This document shows positions 59,470 to 62,026 of a stretch of DNA of 62,026 nucleotides, piece by piece; position 1 is the first letter of the stretch, and every line of letters starts with the position of its first letter. The notes under the pieces are model-generated. The model saw only the letters and a list, made by a program, of their open reading frames with translations, ran no database searches and was not told the DNA's origin. Both the position numbers and the translations under genes were made by a program. The stretch is from Ectocarpus siliculosus (taxonomy: Eukaryota > Sar > Phaeophyceae > Ectocarpales > Ectocarpaceae), in contig FN649750.1 of the NCBI GenBank assembly GCA_000310025.1, positions 3,002,406 to 3,064,431 of the forward strand. The letters are read 5' to 3'.

Positions 59470-61178
59470 ATGTCTCTCAGTTCATCGTCTTCCGCGGCGG
59501 CTACTCTAGCCTACGCCGCACCGGCCTTCCTGGCCCCCGCAAACCTTAAGACCTCCCGGCGACAGCAAGGTGGCGGCTGGGGGTCGCGCTCGTCGTCCCT
59601 CTCCGCCCGCCGCCCGCGCTGGGCCCTTAGCATGTCAGCCGAGGGGGGAGCGGACACGGAGGCGGAGGCGTCGACGGCGGAGGTCCCCGAGGCGACCAAG
59701 CGGCTGCTCGAGCAGGCCGCCAAGATCCGCGCCGAGGTGAGAGAGCGCGACCGCGCGAGCTCTGTTTATTCATTACAACTTTATTAACTGACTCTCTCAG
59801 AGATGTTTACGTAGTTAGGAGTACAACAGCAGTACCGGGCTCTCCCAGTACTGTCGGCAAGGTAAGAGAGAGCGCGCACGGCCTCTATTTTTCGTGCAGC
59901 AGTACTGGGCTCTCTCGGTAGCGTCGGCGAGATAGTGCGCGCACGGCTTCAACTCTCCATCTAGCACAGCAGGTACGTCGATTAATACCATGATATACCG
60001 TAAAAGGCGGAGAGATGACACGTCCGCAAGACCGACTTTCAAGGCTCTGTTTGCCCCCCAACCAAGGGGGGCTTTCAAAGCTCTGTTTGCCCCACAACCA
60101 AAAGGGGTGCGAAAATAGCCCCATATTGACACGGCAAGCCCGTCGACGAGACGTTTCCAAAAGCACCCTCGAAGGCGTTGGCACAAGCTTGGGTGCGGAG
60201 CGATCGAGAATTGAAAGTGGGTCTATCGCGGGGTGTGCCATCTCTCCGCCTCTTACGGGTCGTCCGGTATATATAGTGCCGCTGAAAATCGTGTTGACAC
60301 CGGTGGGAAACGTCGATTGTCTCGATCTCTCTTAAGGAGTTAGGATGCCGGTGTCTTCGGTGGGCGAGTAACGTAATGGCGCTGTTGCAAGCCCAGGATT
60401 CTGCTGTACAGCGCGCGAGAAGAGTGTGAGAAAATAGCAGAAGGTTAATCTACGCTCCGGAAGAGGTATTAGTTCTTTTGGGTATAGTTAGGCTTAGGGT
60501 TATAGGGTCGGTAGACATCATCTACTTGTTTGTTTCTTCGCAATCTTGTTCCCGCGCGGGGGTTGGATGTGTGTGAGGCTGTCTGCCGGCCACGACGGAA
60601 CCCATGTTGAGGACGCGGCATATTGTTTCAGGCCGAACGGAAAGACAAGCACCGTAGAACTGGGGTCGGGTGTGTCATGCATGGGTCCAACACCAGTTGT
60701 GAACGCCGCCCCGACCGAAACTAACCCAAGAACAGCAGTAGAAGGAGAACTGGGTTGTCGCGGGGTGTGTGATGCATGGATCCCAAGAATAACCGTGGAG
60801 ACCACCCCCACAAAAAATTAACAACAGCTATATAACAACAACAGCAATAATCCCGCCGCTCTCGATTTGCATCCTCGAACCCGCCGCCGGCCGCAGGCGG
60901 AGCAGATGGAGGTGAACTTCCGTAAGGAGCAGGGTATCGAGGACTTCAAGCCGTCGGGGGCAAAGGTCAGCTCGGCGGGGGACACCGCAAGGGCGGCGGC
61001 GAAGGCGGACCCTTCCAACATGGTCTCGCAGGCGGCGGCGGCGGCGGCGGTGACGGTCAAGTCGACCCCGGAGAGCCGGGCCAAGCTCGTGGAGGAGCTC
61101 GAGGGATTGCCGCCGACCTCAAAGGAAGTCATCGAGAAGATGGCGGAGCTCAAGTCGGGAGGCTTGGCACCCAGGTGA
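59470..61178 (+). CDS. Plastid-targeted small protein of unknown function
   Basis: Two exons, 59470-59736 and 60897-61178 (TGA at 61176-61178), joined in phase 0 through a GTGAGA donor and CCGCAG acceptor, give 182 aa. The leader (MSLSSSSSAAATLAYAAPAFLAP, written here as a description: Ser-rich, then hydrophobic, then AF) fits the bipartite signal of secondary red plastids, with Phe at the cleavage position and a basic Ser/Arg transit stretch after it. The mature part is acidic then helical: ATKRLLEQAAKIRAE, QMEVNFRKEQGIEDFKPSG, a six-Ala run in AAAAAAVTVKS and a C-terminal helix ELEGLPPTSKEVIEKMAEL. No catalytic motif or family is recognised. The intron carries a MITE and three 50-bp repeats follow the stop. 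Confidence 0.82.
59998..60258. mobile_element. CCGTAAGAG-family MITE, 261 bp
   Basis: The left end CCGTAAAAGGCGGAGAGATG is matched inverted by CATCTCTCCGCCTCTTACGG at 60239-60258. It lies within the single intron of the plastid-targeted gene. The GCTCTGTTTGCCCC block occurs twice inside (60041, 60078), an internal duplication. Confidence 0.85.
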
Positions 61179-62026
61179 AGCGTTTGCATCGTTGCCGTTA
61201 GCATCGACCGCGCTAACCGGCTGACCACGTGATCAGAAGTCAGTCTCAGGCCATCGGTCGCGCTAACCGGCTGACCACGTGATCAGAAGTCAGTCTCAGG
61301 CCATCGATCGCGCTAACCGGCTGACCAAGTGATCAAAAGTCAGTCTCAGATGAGGGCAATAAATTGGGCAACCCTTGGAATTGGTCACGACTGTGGCACG
61401 GCATCCACCACACACACACATACCCTGGATCGCATCGAAACTTAATGCGTGATTCGATAAGCATCACTGGAGAAACAAACGAACCCAACCCGAATCGACC
61501 GATTGCCATCTGTTGTCGACCGGAAAAACTGCTTCATTGGTCAGTGCTGTGTAACGCGCCAACAGAGCAGACAGAACGGGTTTACAGTTTTTTTTTTTTT
61601 CTCATCCCGGGGAAGGAGGAACGATAGGCGCATTGAAAATCTTGCACCACCTCGTGGATGAAAACTCGAGGATACAGCTGTTGTGTTGCTTCTCATGAAA
61701 TCTGAGAGTTGGCGATGTTTGTTTACGTGCAAGGTAGTACCATTTTTGTGTTTTCGAAGTTGTGGGGCTGAGAAACACGTTCATATCCCGCCGAAAGGAT
61801 GTCGCTCCTCAATCTGGGCGTGTGGGCATGAGGCGGGACTAACAGGGGTGGGCGGGGGGGGGGGGGGGGGGGGGGGGGAAGCCCATTGGGAGGGGGGGGA
61901 GGGGGTGGGGGGAAAACGGGGCCAAAATTTGAAGGCCTGGGGGCCCCCCTTTCTCCCTGGGGGAAAAATCCCCAATTTGGAAAACCGTTAAATTTTTTCC
62001 CAAAATTCCCGGAAAATTTTTTTTTT
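61179..62026. other. 3' flank ending in low-quality sequence
   Basis: Beyond the 50-bp repeats no gene is seen. From about 61850 the sequence becomes runs of G, C, A and T in blocks, typical of the noisy tail of a sequencing read at a contig end, and should not be interpreted. Confidence 0.8.
61202..61350. repeat. Three tandem copies of a 50-bp unit after the plastid-protein stop
   Basis: Units start at 61202, 61252 and 61302 and differ at only a few positions. Each holds CGCGCTAACCGGCTGACCA followed by GTGATCA and AGTCAGTCTCAG. They begin 24 bp past the stop codon, so they probably lie in the 3' UTR. The first half of the unit recurs elsewhere in the window (see findings). Confidence 0.95.

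Noticed and set aside
61850-62026. Homopolymer-rich right end as a possible structure
   Set aside because: Pattern of stuttered homopolymers is typical of low-quality read ends.

Overview
The window looks nuclear and eukaryotic, and most like a brown alga or a close stramenopile relative (inference). Genes are split into many short exons with GT-AG introns of 0.2 to 4.4 kb. One gene carries a signal-plus-AF-type plastid leader, one is a carbohydrate sulfotransferase of the kind brown algae use on cell-wall polysaccharides, and one is an alveolate/stramenopile-style EF-hand kinase. Trinucleotide and dinucleotide repeats are abundant. A 100-N gap with a homopolymer flank and a noisy homopolymeric right end mark this as a draft contig.

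Left part (1-15.7 kb): the 3' part of eIF3i on the minus strand (1-3621, running off the left edge, with a possible ATG-only first exon at 5419-5421). About 0.85 kb away, the exosome subunit RRP4/EXOSC2 runs divergently on the plus strand (6275-10243, nine exons, 297 aa). Convergent to RRP4 lies a Golgi-type carbohydrate sulfotransferase on the minus strand (11323-15659, six exons, one of them uncertain).

Middle part (15.7-37.5 kb): gene-poor and repeat-rich. It holds frame-broken coding scraps, a decayed Helitron-like Rep remnant (about 20.6-22.8 kb), a 567-bp fold-back element (23.06-23.62 kb), the last exon of an unrecognised charged coiled-coil protein (24.36-24.77 kb), duplicated modules (27.4-28.3 kb), a cluster of CCGCGG palindromes (31.0-31.3 kb) and about five tandem copies of a 308-bp satellite (31.7-33.1 kb).

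Right part (37.5-62 kb): a 20-kb minus-strand gene for a protein kinase with reversed CDPK order. It has an N-terminal MGxxxS myristoylation signal, four EF-hands, a PH domain and a C-terminal kinase, as in apicomplexan CDPK7. EF-hands 3 and 4 are separated by roughly 500 residues of Ala/Gly/Ser/His-rich sequence. One PH-domain splice donor is not canonical, and the end of the PH domain is not found, perhaps because it lies in the assembly gap. Divergent from it is a small two-exon plastid-targeted protein of unknown function (59470-61178), followed by three 50-bp tandem repeats. The same repeat core, which resembles a tRNA D-arm, recurs at several distant sites in the window. At least three copies of one MITE-like family with TIRs starting CCGTAAGAG are also present. 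No RNA genes or CRISPR arrays were recognised.
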